Assembly (NCBI GenBank): GCA_949130485.1
Contig: OX422185.1
Coordinates: 711,501 to 775,500, forward strand
Length of the DNA: 64,000 nt
Direction: 5' to 3'
Source: Agelas oroides
Lineage: Eukaryota; Porifera; Demospongiae; Agelasida; Agelasidae
Shown here one piece after another: positions 50,831 through 62,016 of this stretch (the stretch's first letter is position 1; every line of letters begins with the position of its first letter). Both the position numbers and the translations under genes were made by a program. The notes beneath the pieces were generated by a model. It did not search any database. It saw nothing but the letters and a program-made list of their open reading frames with translations, and was not told where the DNA came from.

Positions 50831-51594
50831 CTGCACAAAAATAATTATATAAGTAAATTTATCTACAACTTCCACATCTCTCTACCTATATTTCTGGATC
50901 AGCAATGTCGATCCCAGAACTGTACATAGCTTAAAGGAAGTGGCTTGCATGTACAGAGTACTTTAAAGGTTAAGAAAAGCAAATAATTCAATATATATCA
51001 ATGTGTACACTTTACCAACTTGAGCTTGTAGTCTATACAAGTTAAAGCTGCAATTCATGATCTGGTCCAGTGTGCAGCAATCAGGCTACACTACTCAAGA
51101 ACAGGACAACATTTGATTAGTGAATATTATGTTCTATAACCCATTACCTAGGCAACAAATAAGAATGCTGCTCATATCTCTCTTCTACAGTGATGTTGCC
51201 TCGGTTGCCGAGCGCTTATGGTTGGGAACCAGACTAGGCATTGTATAGATGTTTCGCGGAGCTTAATTTTCGCAGTTCGAAACGAATCACGAAAACCGCA
51301 AAAATTAAGTGCCTAGAAAATTTGGCGCTATACAGTAGTTATATCCCTCCCTGGGGGGAGGTCTTGCACTGTCAGGCTACATCCTGAACCAAAAGAATGT
51401 GTAAAATGACTACTCCCCCCCCCTACCCCCCCCGCCCAAAGGAGGGTTATAACTAAATAAATACGGTATTACTTGTTGCATGATATCCTATAAGTTCAAA
51501 GACACCAATATATGATTTTATTAACATGTAAGTGCTTTTAGCATTAAATATTATAACTTGCACCATCAACACAGAAATTTATAGCCTTTGTAAC
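50831..51594. other. Intron / intergenic with MITE-like piece
   Basis: No coding sequence. 51,235-51,475 has tttcgcggagcttaattttc facing gaaaaccgcaaaaattaagt (inverted), then cgctatacagt and a C-rich tract ending taaataaatacggtatt. It is probably a non-autonomous DNA element like those at 10.0 and 25.2 kb. Confidence 0.45.
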
Positions 51595-51667
51595 CTTCTT
51601 TCCCCCACACACCATTTCTTTCTTGGGACCGTCCCTCTTCTTGTTGCTCTCTGCTGGACTTGCTCAC
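51595..51667 (-). CDS. Candidate bridging exon between ANK and Roco exons
   Basis: Acceptor catgtag and a 73-nt open stretch, VSKSSREQQEEGRSQERNGV, with a weak donor (GAAG|gttaca). Its phase (0 in, 1 out) is exactly what is needed to join the ankyrin exon (ends phase 0) to the ROC-COR exon (starts phase 1), which cannot be joined directly. Only this phase logic supports it. Confidence 0.3.
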
Positions 51668-52076
51668 CTACATGTAATGACCAGTTATGTCAGAGCACAA
51701 CATTTACTGATACTTGTGAAAATGTAAGTGCACTACATGTCTTGCACAACAATTCAGAAGATATTACGTGTATTTATTACACAATGTGTGTTAGATTTAA
51801 GGTCAATAACCACCCGCCTCTGAAGACACAGCCAGTGGTAGTTAATGTTCTATTAGAACAAGTATTATATACTCAGCCTTGTTCTCAGACTGGTTTGTGG
51901 TCAGAAAAATGGTCAGAAAAATGAGACTGAGCATGAAGTGTTTGAAATGAAAACCAGCACATCTAGGGATGGATCCCCAAAATACAACCAAACAAGGGAT
52001 AACACACCTCAAGATTGCAGCTATTTTCCCCCCAGGCCATCTCTACATATGGATTACTTCAGTATCATTTACTTAC

Positions 52077-53393
52077 CTCAAAGCTATTCTTGGTGTTGTC
52101 AAACATCTGTAAATAGACAGCCACATTGTGATGTCCCTTGGTTTCAGCCAACTGACGAGGTGTTCTGTTATGCACATCTTGTATGTTAGGAGGACACTTC
52201 AGCTCCTCAATAAAGAAGTGAACTACATTTAAGTGGCCATATTTAGCTGCAATGTGGAGGGGGGTGTTCTTCCAATTGTCACTTGGGTTTAGATTGCAGT
52301 GTTTCTCTATGGTGAGAAATTTCACGATATGTAAATGTCCATTGCGTGCAGCAAGATGAAGTGGTGCATTTTTGTATCTATCTAAGCATGATGGGTCACA
52401 CCCTTGTTCATCAATCAAATACTTCATAATGTGCAAATGACCCCCACAGGCAGCATGATGAAGAGGGGCACCATCATACTTGCCTGGAATGTTTGGACTA
52501 CATTTCCGATCAGTGATGAAGAATTTAAGTATTTCCAAGCGGCCATACTGTGTTGCCCAATGGATGGGAGTGGAACCATCACAGTTTCTAGATGTTGGAT
52601 TACAGTACTTTTCCAAGGTAAGAAACTTCACAATCTCTAAATGTCCATTGCGTGCAGCAAGATGAAGTGGTGCATTTTTGTATCTATCTAAGCATGATGG
52701 GTCACACCCTTGTTCATCAATCAAATACTTCATAATGTGCAGATGACCCCCCTCAGCAGCATAATGAAGAAGGGTAGAGCCATACTGGCCTGGAGTGTGT
52801 GGACTGCATTTCATGTCAGTTGCGAAGAATCGAACTATGCCAATGTAGCCATTCAGTGCAGCTAGGTGTAAAGGAGTGTTGTTTTTCTTTGTTGTCAGTG
52901 AAGGCATGAGGTCTTTCATTGGTTTGTACTTCTCAATCTCCTCAGTTAGAAATTTGACAATGTTGAAATGACCGCTTTCACAACTAACGTGTAATGGAGT
53001 CACTCCATCCTCATCTTGACACAGAGGTTCTACCTGCTGCTCAGTAACAAGATACTTGACCACATCAAGGTGAGCATGTTTAGCAGCCACATGAAGTGGT
53101 GTTCTCTCACGTTGACCTAGACATGCAGGGTTACAATTTTTGTCATATACAAAATACTTGAGCACATCTAAACTCCCTCCCTGTGCAGCTGCATGAAGAG
53201 CAGTGTCTCCATATTCGTTTTTCTGAAGTGGGTTTTGGAGCTGTTTATCTACGAGAAACTTGAGAGTCTCTAGATCTCCCATCATGGCAGCAAGATGCAG
53301 TTCAGGTGTACTCTCAGTTCTCTGGTGCCCACTAGATAACTGAAGTGTGCTCTCAAAGTCATCCAATTCCTCCAGTTCTTTAGACAAAGGGTC
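52077..53393 (-). CDS. Ankyrin-repeat exon, intact long copy
   Basis: 1,317 nt, 439 codons, phase 0 to 0 (aatgcag acceptor, TTTGAG|gtaagt donor). After DPLSKELEELDDFESTLQL come about eleven ankyrin repeats, e.g. TPLHVAAKHAHLDVVKYL and APLHLAARNGHLEIVKFLT. A two-repeat block beginning GGHLHIMKYLIDEQGCDPSC is duplicated within it. The Met at the acceptor (ATG in aatgcag) is intronic and is not taken as a start. It could be the N-terminal half of the Roco-Ig protein or part of a separate Death-helical-ANK copy. Confidence 0.8.
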
Positions 53394-53839
53394 CTGCATT
53401 GTAATTCAATTTGAGATCAGTGAAGTTCATAACCATATCCCTAGATAAAAATTATAATGTCTACTGTAGTACCAATGAAAGCACTGAGTCTTTGATCTGT
53501 CCATTCACAAATAACATCAAAACGATTGTCAGGTATCCATGATGATGTGAAAAGGTAGTCAAGTACCATAACGCTACAACACTGTATGTGTGAGCTTTAT
53601 TTTTATTATGTGAGTCATTATCTGTTGTGCATAAATTTGTATACTTCATGGATGTAAGCAGCTTGTGAGGTTGTGTAAGTGGATAATTCATGACAAGTAG
53701 TCTAACCCCTAAGCCACAGAAACGCTCACGGTATGTATGAGGTTCAAAGATGTTCATGGATGTATTGTAAAGCTATCGCTGTTAGGAAATTGCATGTGTT
53801 TCTCACTTGTAGCATTATGACACCAACACACTCACTGAC

Positions 53840-53973
53840 CTCTTCATAGTCAGAAAACCTGCACGAACTTCTGTCATCTGTGATAATAATGGTCCCCATG
53901 TCAGAGTCTGCATCACTGTCATGTGTTGTCAGTGCTGCCTGAAACACTGGGATCCTCAGTTCTGCAACAGGTT
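53840..53973 (-). CDS. Acidic linker exon 2, right-hand copy
   Basis: 134 nt, the same size, phase and borders as 10,731-10,864. The acceptor TAG has become AAG, which still provides AG. Reads LRIPVFQAALTTHDSDADSD and ends SDYEE. Confidence 0.65.
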
Positions 53974-54244
53974 CTTAAAGGGAAAATGTGTAAACAAAAG
54001 GTAAATTTACTTCCTTCAGTAAACAGGTTGCACTTCTTTAGCCAGTAGCACAAACAGTTGCTAGTCTGCAATTAAGCCTTTCATATATGTGTCTACATTG
54101 AACAGAGCATCATTTTCAAAACCATTACAGCATCCTGTATGGTAGTTAGTCTGTATATTAAGCTAGCTAAAGTGAACAAAGCATCACATCCAAAATAGTG
54201 AACAGAGCATCATTTTTGAACCCAGTACAATATTCCAGACTTAC

Positions 54245-54278
54245 CACTGTCTTCTGGTTCAGATCCATTGTCATCTAC
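54245..54278 (-). CDS. Acidic linker exon 1, right-hand copy
   Basis: 34-nt micro-exon VDDNGSEPEDS, phase 0 to 1, with good acceptor (ctcatag) and donor (GTG|gtaagt). Size-identical to 11,294-11,327. Confidence 0.65.
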
Positions 54279-54630
54279 CTATGAGTGGAAAGAACACATA
54301 CTTATATGCATGGAGATTTAACCAATGGTATGAGGCGAAATAAAAGGAAGTGAAAAGGCAGCTGTTATGGAGGACTGAATCCAGGGCCTCTGGCCTGAGC
54401 TGTCAGTGCTGTGACCACTAATTTATGACCACCAGCATAATTATATTAGGTACTGAATTTTTATGGTTGGTGACCTTTTTCTATTTCTATAATCTTTTCC
54501 TTCCATTTACAAATTAAAGTTCATATTAATGTTTTGAAGAAGCATGGCTTCACTCCTGTAACTGCCAGATCACTAGATGAGGTGGTACTGTACTATACAG
54601 TGACATGTGACTGCACAGTAAAATACAAAC

Positions 54631-54871
54631 CTTGGCAGCAAACTTGTATGTAGTTGCCACAAGTCAATCTGATCACATCTTCTGCTGCCAGGGCCCTCTC
54701 TTGCTCACTGGACAGTGGAAATATCTCCTTCTGCACAAATGATGGTACCTGAAAGATGAGCTGCAAACATCCCTCTTCCACTTAACAGAGACGTAGAACA
54801 CTTTGTGGTGAAACATGTAATATTGTACTAAGTCTGTACTCAAACTTCTTCAGCTCTTTCACAAACAAGGG
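54631..54871 (-). pseudogene. Helical-domain exon, truncated and broken
   Basis: Matches the 3' 240 nt of the exon at 11,744-12,684 (EEGCLQLIFQVPSFVQKEIF). A CGA codon is changed to TAA just before VEEG, and four bases are inserted at the CGNY/QF position. Homology stops abruptly at about 54,871 (cactcttttcaca / aacaagg). The 5' part of the right-hand gene is therefore lost or dead. Confidence 0.8.
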
Positions 54872-55126
54872 GTCAGATTTTACTCTTATATACTCTACTA
54901 TTAATCATGACTTCACTTCCTGCACCTGATTTCCTGACTAATTTCCACTAAATATGTAAGCACAAAGTGAAGCACATGATTATACCAAGATTGATGCCAT
55001 TTGCATGCAGAGAAAGCTATAATATGGACATCCAACATAAACATGGTGCATTGACTCAAACATATCAACACAAAATGTAAAGTAGAATATCATTTACAAT
55101 AAGATTTGATCTTCAATTTCACAACA

Positions 55127-55262
55127 ACAGTAATACACGCACACAGTAATACACGCACACAGTAATACGCGCACACAGTAATACACGCACAAGTAATACA
55201 CGCACACAGTAATACGCGCACACAGTAATACACGCACACAGTAATACACACACACATTAATA
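55127..55262. repeat. 16-bp minisatellite, short array
   Basis: About eight copies of gtaatacacgcacaca, the same unit as the 485-960 array but less than a third as long, embedded in the same flanks. Minus-strand ORFs over it are artefacts. Confidence 0.9.
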
Positions 55263-56570
55263 CATGGACAACAATAATACACTCACACTCTGATAAAAAG
55301 TGCATTTGAACACACACACACACCACATACATGACTGCTAGTCATTTTCATTGGTGATTTAGAGTGCTTGTCCCTCTTGCACCACCTTTGAGCAGGCTAG
55401 CCAATGGGTGACATGCCTCCCACAACTGGGGGTATGTCACATATTGATGGCCACTGTCAGTGCAAAGAAGAGAGAGTTTTATAGAGGAACACAAGCCAGA
55501 TAGAGACTGCTGAATTGACCAGGTATGTAAAACATTGTAATGCCTGGTGCAGGAGTTAGTGTGTGTGTGTGTGTGTAGAGGGGGGATGCAGTTAAGACTG
55601 CAATACCTGATATGTAAAGGCCTCAAAGTAGCATTAATTCCACCGCAATTTTACTAGTAAATGTTTGGTTAGCATTTTGTTGTTTACCTAAGTGTTCCAT
55701 TACTTTGGCAAGGGCTCAAATAAACTTCCTATAATAGCATTCCCATCTGGTTATTGTTTTGTTTTCTGCTCTGAAATGAAATGCTACATAAGAAACCTGG
55801 CAACAAAGTTATCCTTATCTGTAGTCGATACTACAGGATCCTTGAATATATGATTAGTCTCACAAGCCAGACCCAACCAACTCCAATATGGATCACTTTC
55901 AAGATACTGAAAGCAATCTGCACTGATGCTTCATTTTCAAAAAACAGACAGGTAGCTTAGTATCAACTAATCAGAGTTATCATGTAACTGCGTTATTTCA
56001 AGTAGCTTATATCCACAGTTTTCAAGTGGGTGACTGCGGACATTGCTAGCTACAGTTCCAACTTGTTGATACATTTTGATGATGGTAATCTATGATGTTT
56101 GTTCCATTCTGTATTAGAGATGAGCCAAGCATGTTAACCCTTTAACCACTGATGATGCCATTTGGCGTCGTTGACTTTGGCTGCATGTTATCAATTTGCA
56201 TGTTATCAATCTGCACAATCTGTTTTGAAGATATGTTTTGCTCTAGCAAAAAGAGCTGGGATAGGGGGAGTGCATGGTTTCAGCATGGTCGGAAAGCCCT
56301 GACTATTAAAATCTCACTAATGAGTGGGTGTGGTCAAGGTCATGCACCTCCCAAAGAATGGCTCAAAGAATTCTATTGTGATTTGGCAAGTTTGGTAACA
56401 AAATTCAGTTTGGTAGGGATTTCAGGATAGTCTCAGCCCAACCCACTAGAATTGTACGTCTCCCCACTCTTTCACATGGCTGGTCTGACTGTTGTGCACT
56501 TTCTTGGTTATGCTGAGTCAGCTGTCAGTGTTGAACAAGCTAATGAATAGCATTACACCATGAAGCCAAG
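55255..56570. repeat. Segmental duplication, right arm (direct)
   Basis: Partner of 960-2,640. Identity is high at 55,310-55,560 (nearly all bases) and falls to about 90 percent further right. The 380-bp unit that is doubled in the left arm is single here. Confidence 0.85.
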
Positions 56571-57336
56571 TTGGTTATGCCAAGTCAGCAGTCAATTTGA
56601 TCAAGCCAGTGAACAGTGTTACACCATGAAAGGTTATCAGAAAGCCAATAATCACCAAACTACAGGCTAGTCTTTTGACCAGCCCACTTGCACCTCCCAG
56701 CAAGAAAGGTCTGGTGAACAAAGTTGATGCTCCAGACTATCAGGTATATTGTAAATCAATTTGAAACTGTTTTAAGCGCTATGTAATTGGGGTTCATAAT
56801 ATAATAATTGTAGTTACCCAAAATTTTAGAAAACTACAAAAAGTACTTTTAGTATAATTATGTTTTTGAGATTTGGTAGAAGTGAACCAAAGTCATCACT
56901 TTAGTCATAATTTTAAAACTTCCTTTTGGTCGTAATTTTCTAAAACTGTAGACACCAGTAGGTGAAACAACACTCCTCATTGCTAGGCTTCTCCATTTTG
57001 CTTGTTCCGCATGCTCACTGGTGAGTGCTATGTGAGTGTATCTCTCTTCCTTGCTAAGATCATCAGAAAGCCAATAGTCACTAAACTACAGGCTAGTCTT
57101 GTGCTCAGCCCACATGTGCCTCCCAATAATAAACAGTCTGGTGAACCAAGTCAAAGCTCCAGATTTTCAGGCAAGCCCTGGATAAACTAGATCTACTTTG
57201 CGAACTGATTTGGAATCATTTTAAGTGCTTTGTCACTGGGATTTATCATATCACATGAAAACAGAAAACTAAACTAAAAGTGCTTTTAGCAGTGACCTGT
57301 TTTGAGATTTGGTAAAACTAAAATGACAGTAGAGCT
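56571..57336. repeat. Non-coding, with two copies of an exon-like segment
   Basis: About 56,640-56,750 and 57,058-57,172 are two copies of a segment starting cagaaagccaatagtcac (tcaccaaactacaggctagt shared). ctggtgagtggtatg ... cttccttggtgaggtcatcag at 57,018-57,063 repeats part of the GPCR tail exon at 57,392-57,437. They appear to be debris of duplicated 3' GPCR exons. Confidence 0.55.
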
Positions 57337-59190
57337 TTAATTGTTTAAGTTGCTCGGGTCATCGGAGCAGGGTTTCCCTTCTGCATACATACTGGTGAGT
57401 GGTATGTCAGTGTATCTCTCTTCCTTGGTGAGGTCATCAGTAGTCAAGCCACTGGCATCACTCCTGCTGGGAATGGCTGAAGTACGATTTGAGCTGGCAA
57501 TATTGGCACTTGTCTTCTTACTCTTCTTTTGGGTAGGATTGGCACCAGAGCCGCCATGCTTTGGCTGCACTGGATACAGTGACTTAGGCTTGTAGTGGCC
57601 ACAAGAAGCAGCTCTAACTAAGAATCTCAGGCATACTTACACACAGAAAACAGTAAGATGACCCTGAAAAGCATTGAGGAGCACAAAGAGAACTTAGAAG
57701 GTGGTCTAAGCTTTAGAGTTCCCAAGCCCAGCGACAGTCAGCGCACCAAAGAGCCATGTCAGACCAAAGAGGAACGTGACAGCTGTTGTACTGATGAGCA
57801 GTTTCACGACAGTCTTCTTGTTCACTTGCTCTGAGATACGGCTGCAGGTGTTCACAGTGTGCTTGATGAGGACCCTGATCACCATGATAAAAATGACAGC
57901 ATTGAAGAGCAGGATGACAAAGATGGGGCCCAGGAAGGCAGGAAAGAATCAGAGATAAAGTTAGAGGAAATAATAAGGTAATATCTTTTCTACAAAATGT
58001 AAATTACTGTCCCATACATTCAGCAACTTACGATTCTTCAGATTATCCTATGGGCATGCGTAAAATAAGATCCCTGTTGACTGCACCTGAGAAGTTCACA
58101 ACCAATGGGATCACCACAAGAATGATCGGTATCACTGGGGAAAGATAAGGAGAGTGAAGTGTGTGCAAGTGTACATACGCTGTGTGAACACTGTGGCATA
58201 AGCCCATGCACTTTTTCTACTGCAGTTTTTTTTCACACTTCATCATACTTCTGCTACATCATACACTGCCCAGATGATGGGTGGAGAAACCAGAATGCAC
58301 ATGGGTTGCACACTTTTACTGTAATAAACTTTATATAACACATATACAGTTATAACTAGTGAAAAGTTAGTTACAAAATTAAGTCTCGAAACTGAAATTC
58401 TCTTGTATATCCATAATTGGAATACTGCAAACTGTATTATACCACATTACATTGCTTTCATTGGATGAACAGTGGAGTATACAGGGTCATATACTCCTGC
58501 TACTCAAAGTATGGGAATGATATAGCTACTCCATTGGATTGTTGAGACTTGCGGCTATTTAAGTCTGAGTTTGTACAGTTTCTTCTCTCTCTCTTGTATG
58601 TCTGCACATTCAAGTAGTAAGTTACTTCAATATATTTCACTTCCACCAGCAAACAAATGAGACAGCAACTGTGAATTTTGTGGTGGTTTGACCGAACATG
58701 ATGACCAGCTGCTTGAACATGAGCATGCACCCATCCACATCACAGCCACCAGTGTAAAGTAGTGGATAAGAACAGACACAGCCACACAGCCTCCGTATAT
58801 GCTTGTTTGGTTAATGCCAGTTACACAAATTTAAAGACCATCAGCATGCAAAATAGAGCTATGCAGAGCTGGATGTGAAACTTTGTGGCATCTTGCTTCC
58901 AGAGTTTCCTGTACAATGAAATGGTTTATACTGTCAAGAAAAGGTTTATACAGTATATATGGGTACACACAAAAAGGGAGGCAGCCACATACCTAACCAG
59001 TTGGATCACTACATGTTGCTTTCGACAGAGATGCAGTGCTTACCCTCCACCTCTGCATCAAACTAAGCATGCCTCTTGGTGTCAGCCAGGCATTGGCATG
59101 GCTCGAAATGCTAACCACAAGGATTGCAAAGTTGGTGAAGTGGGTACAGTCACAAATCACCACACTTCCATCTACATTTGCCATAAGGGG
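57337..59190 (-). pseudogene. Adhesion-type GPCR, eroded
   Basis: Read 5' to 3': GPS motif SVVICDCTHFTNFAILV (about 59,060-59,180, C-x-C-x-H-F-T-N-F); TM2 RKLWKQDATKFHIQLCIALF (about 58,850); TM3 CVAVSVLIHYFTLVAVMWMG (about 58,760), after which a few lost bases shift the frame before LMFKQLVIMFGQ; TM4 PVIPIILVVIPLVVNFSG (about 58,100); TM5-6 GPIFVILLFNAVIFIMVIRV and VTFLFGLTWLFGALTV (57,715-57,957); TM7 VLFVLLNAFQGHLTVF (about 57,660); tail to 57,337. TM1 is not found and stops interrupt, so it is probably non-functional. Adhesion GPCRs self-cleave at the GPS. Confidence 0.75.
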
Positions 59191-59193
59191 TGA

Positions 59194-59762
59194 AGCTTAC
59201 TCTATCCTTTTTGATGGCCACATGTCATAGAAATAGTGACATGCTGACATGGCTAGTCAGCATTGTTGATTGAGAATTAGGTGCTAAAAATGTACAGGTC
59301 TATAGCTATCTGTATCCACAGAATGACGAGGTCTCGTATGCCCCCTTGACCTTGCCATACATGAGTCAGTGCCGTAAGTAGGGGGGTGATCACACATTTG
59401 TACTGAAGTCTGAAAGCATGGTTGGAAGTGCTCCTAATTCAAAATGTCGATACAGCCTAAAATAGCTTCTGTGAGGCTCTAAAAGTTCAAACACAGTGTG
59501 CCCCTGCTGTGCCCTGGCTATGCCACTGTCAGTGGGACACACCATTCAAGGCCCTTCTACCAAATTGGTTTTCATGATTGAGGAGCTTCTTCATTAGTTA
59601 AATCACTCTCTTCTTCTGAAACCTATCTGGCTACATTCTTGGCACCAATACCAGAATGCTAATTTATAGGTTTTTTGAAAGGAAAGACTAATTTAACTAA
59701 AGGGACAAGCTGCATTTTGAATCCAACCATTTGGAAGCATCCCTTATAGCCAACTAATAATA
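59194..59762. other. Non-coding interval
   Basis: Upstream (5') side of the GPCR remnant. No GAIN-domain exon was recognised. A ggcatagccagggcacagca-type stretch near 59,510 looks repeat-derived. Confidence 0.35.
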
Positions 59763-60790
59763 ATGGTAAGGAAATAGACTACTTTGAATTCACAAATAAA
59801 TTTGTCACTGGAAACAGCCGCAAAGCCATCCATCCAGAAGATGTTTCTCTTTCTCTGTATCCAGGGCTCCTCGACAACTGTTCAACAATGACTCCTGCAG
59901 GTCTCCAAACACACCATGGAAGAGATTTAGTTGTATGGGTGGGGGAGGGAGGAAAGGGTAAAGTACAATCATCATTCACATAAGCAATGAGCATTATGCA
60001 GTTAACATCCAAGGAAGTGTGTTCTCTACTTGTTGGCAATTAGTAACAATGCAACAGCTTAAGCAAGCATGAAAGAGTTCACTTTTAATAAAGGTATTAT
60101 TTAAATATGAAAGAGTGACAGTTCATTCAATATTTACTGCAACTACTAGCCAGCCAGCTCTTTGTTAGCTACATGCACCCATGCATGATGCACGTATATC
60201 CATCTATATATATATATGTGACAAAGTAACTGATTTTTGGAACAGTCAGTATCAATATTACAGGCTCACACCTTTTCAGCTCCATCAACATTGTGTCAAT
60301 TTGATCATAGCATAGGCACTAGTTGATGCATGCTCAACATGATGTACATGGCCCGATCCATCATATACACAGAGTGTTCACACTTGACAACTACGCTGAA
60401 GTTTTGTGAGAAATGCAGCTCGTAGTGAGTCAGAACAGATAGTGGGTAACCTTGCCACTGTTACAGCTTGTTTGTGAGGTCTGCAGCACTCATCACTGTT
60501 GAAGAGGATGTACGTTCACTGGTATCTTGTACACTGTTATCATGGGCATGTTTGTAACAATACCTTTCTCTCTTTTCAGACAGCACAGCTAGGACCTGGT
60601 CAACATATTGGGGGATTTCCAGAGCTGTACTGCGAGCAAATGTTTCAAAGTGAGCACCATCATTATTCTACCAGAATAACAGTTTATTTGTGCTACTGCC
60701 ATTAGAATAGTGGGAAATGTATGACTTCTGCTAAACTATGATTCATGAGAAATACCAGGAACCCAATTTCTTCCCCTAGATTGCCTGGAT
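59763..60790. repeat. Segmental duplication, inverted partner
   Basis: Reverse-complement relative of 2,640-4,310. It keeps the orphan exon with splice sites (60,580-60,649). See the left-arm entry. Confidence 0.8.
60580..60649 (+). pseudogene. Orphan exon, right-hand copy
   Basis: Acceptor ctctcttttcag and donor AAA|gtgagc are intact, but relative to 2,795-2,871 it has a 2-base insertion (agctagg) and a deletion of about 9 bases (actctggaatgg lost). No frame retains the same peptide. Confidence 0.5.
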
Positions 60791-61739
60791 AGGATCCATC
60801 ATTGTAATGGAAGCACATTTCTGAAAAAATGTGGTAGCCTCAGATTAGTGAATATTTTTCACTAGATTGGATCTACTGTTTGTTTAGTAAAATAATGACA
60901 ATATTAACATATACAGCTTTATCTTTCACATCAAAGCGACCATAATATATATGTAGCTACCCTGGATTGATGCTAATTATCACCAACTTTATTTCCTTGC
61001 ATAGTATTGTGTCTTTGTTAAAGAATATTGTGAGTGTGTTTGGTCAGGAGCTGAGGTTTAACTTAAATTATGACAGTATGAACATTATAGAGCTTTATAT
61101 TTCACATTAAAAATATATATATATATTCACAAACTTTTATTTCTTGTGTCTTCATTTGAGAAGATTGTGAGTGTGTTTAGTCAGTGGCTGAGGCCTGAGT
61201 CCTTTACTGCTATGGCAAACAATATTAGTTGTTGAGTCACTTGCTACTGTTTCCTTCACATCAGTGGGGGAAGCTTAATGGTGGTGAAAGTATACATGCA
61301 GGTAAAGATGCAACTATAGTTGCTGAACAACTGGTAGTCCAGGGAAATGCACCCTCGGGCTGACCTGAGCTACCAGTGTTTTGACTGCCATGCAGGCAAT
61401 ATACCTCCAGCCCTCTGAGGCTCATAATCTGGTATTGGACAGATGGTATAACTGCTCTGTGTTCTAAAAAAACTTGAGGCACTTCTTAGCTACCAACAAA
61501 AATACTGTACTCATATGTTGTTTTGTGCATTTTGCTTATAAGCTTATATTCACTAATAAGCACAGGTACTAGTAGTGAACATACCCATGCAGGAACCAGC
61601 CATGCAGCAGTGAATTCTAATGACGGAATAGTACAGGCTCCACTTCACACTGTACGTAAAGACGACCGGGTTACTTCAACCATATTTGGTCATCTTAGTC
61701 ACATGCCAGTAGTGTCCGTGACACACTATTACATTTATA
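60791..61739. repeat. Non-coding with a diverged ~170-bp tandem duplication
   Basis: About 60,890-61,060 and 61,068-61,195 share agctttat(c/a)tttcacat, caactttatttccttg and attgtgagtgtgtttggtca-type words, a decayed tandem pair with (AT)n in each. No gene seen in the rest. Confidence 0.5.
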
Positions 61740-62016
61740 CTCCCCATTCTTTTTCACCTCGCACATACAAATACACTCACCATTTCCCTACACACACACA
61801 CACACACACGATGTCCACACGTGATAAAGGGAGTGACTATAAGATCTCAACAAAGTTCAGCAGAACTCTAATTTATGGCTTAATTAAATAGCAGGATTTT
61901 AAATTGCACATGCCGATTTCAGGCCATTGTATAACTTAAATTCATGAACCAGTCCTCACACATGTTTGCTGTGGTATCGTGTGTCTCAACATAGTAAAAC
62001 ATAATGTTGTGATTTG
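61740..62016. repeat. 3' flank of LRR gene, duplicated at 4.3 kb
   Basis: Direct copy of 4,316-4,620, including the short (CA)n at about 61,791 and the attcatgaaccagtcctcac stretch. It is the downstream side of the LRR gene. Confidence 0.75.

Noticed and set aside
52065-53399. Met at the acceptor of the long ankyrin exon as a translation start
   Set aside because: The ATG lies inside the aatgcag acceptor, which aligns with the acceptors of the two other ankyrin exons. It is best explained as intronic.
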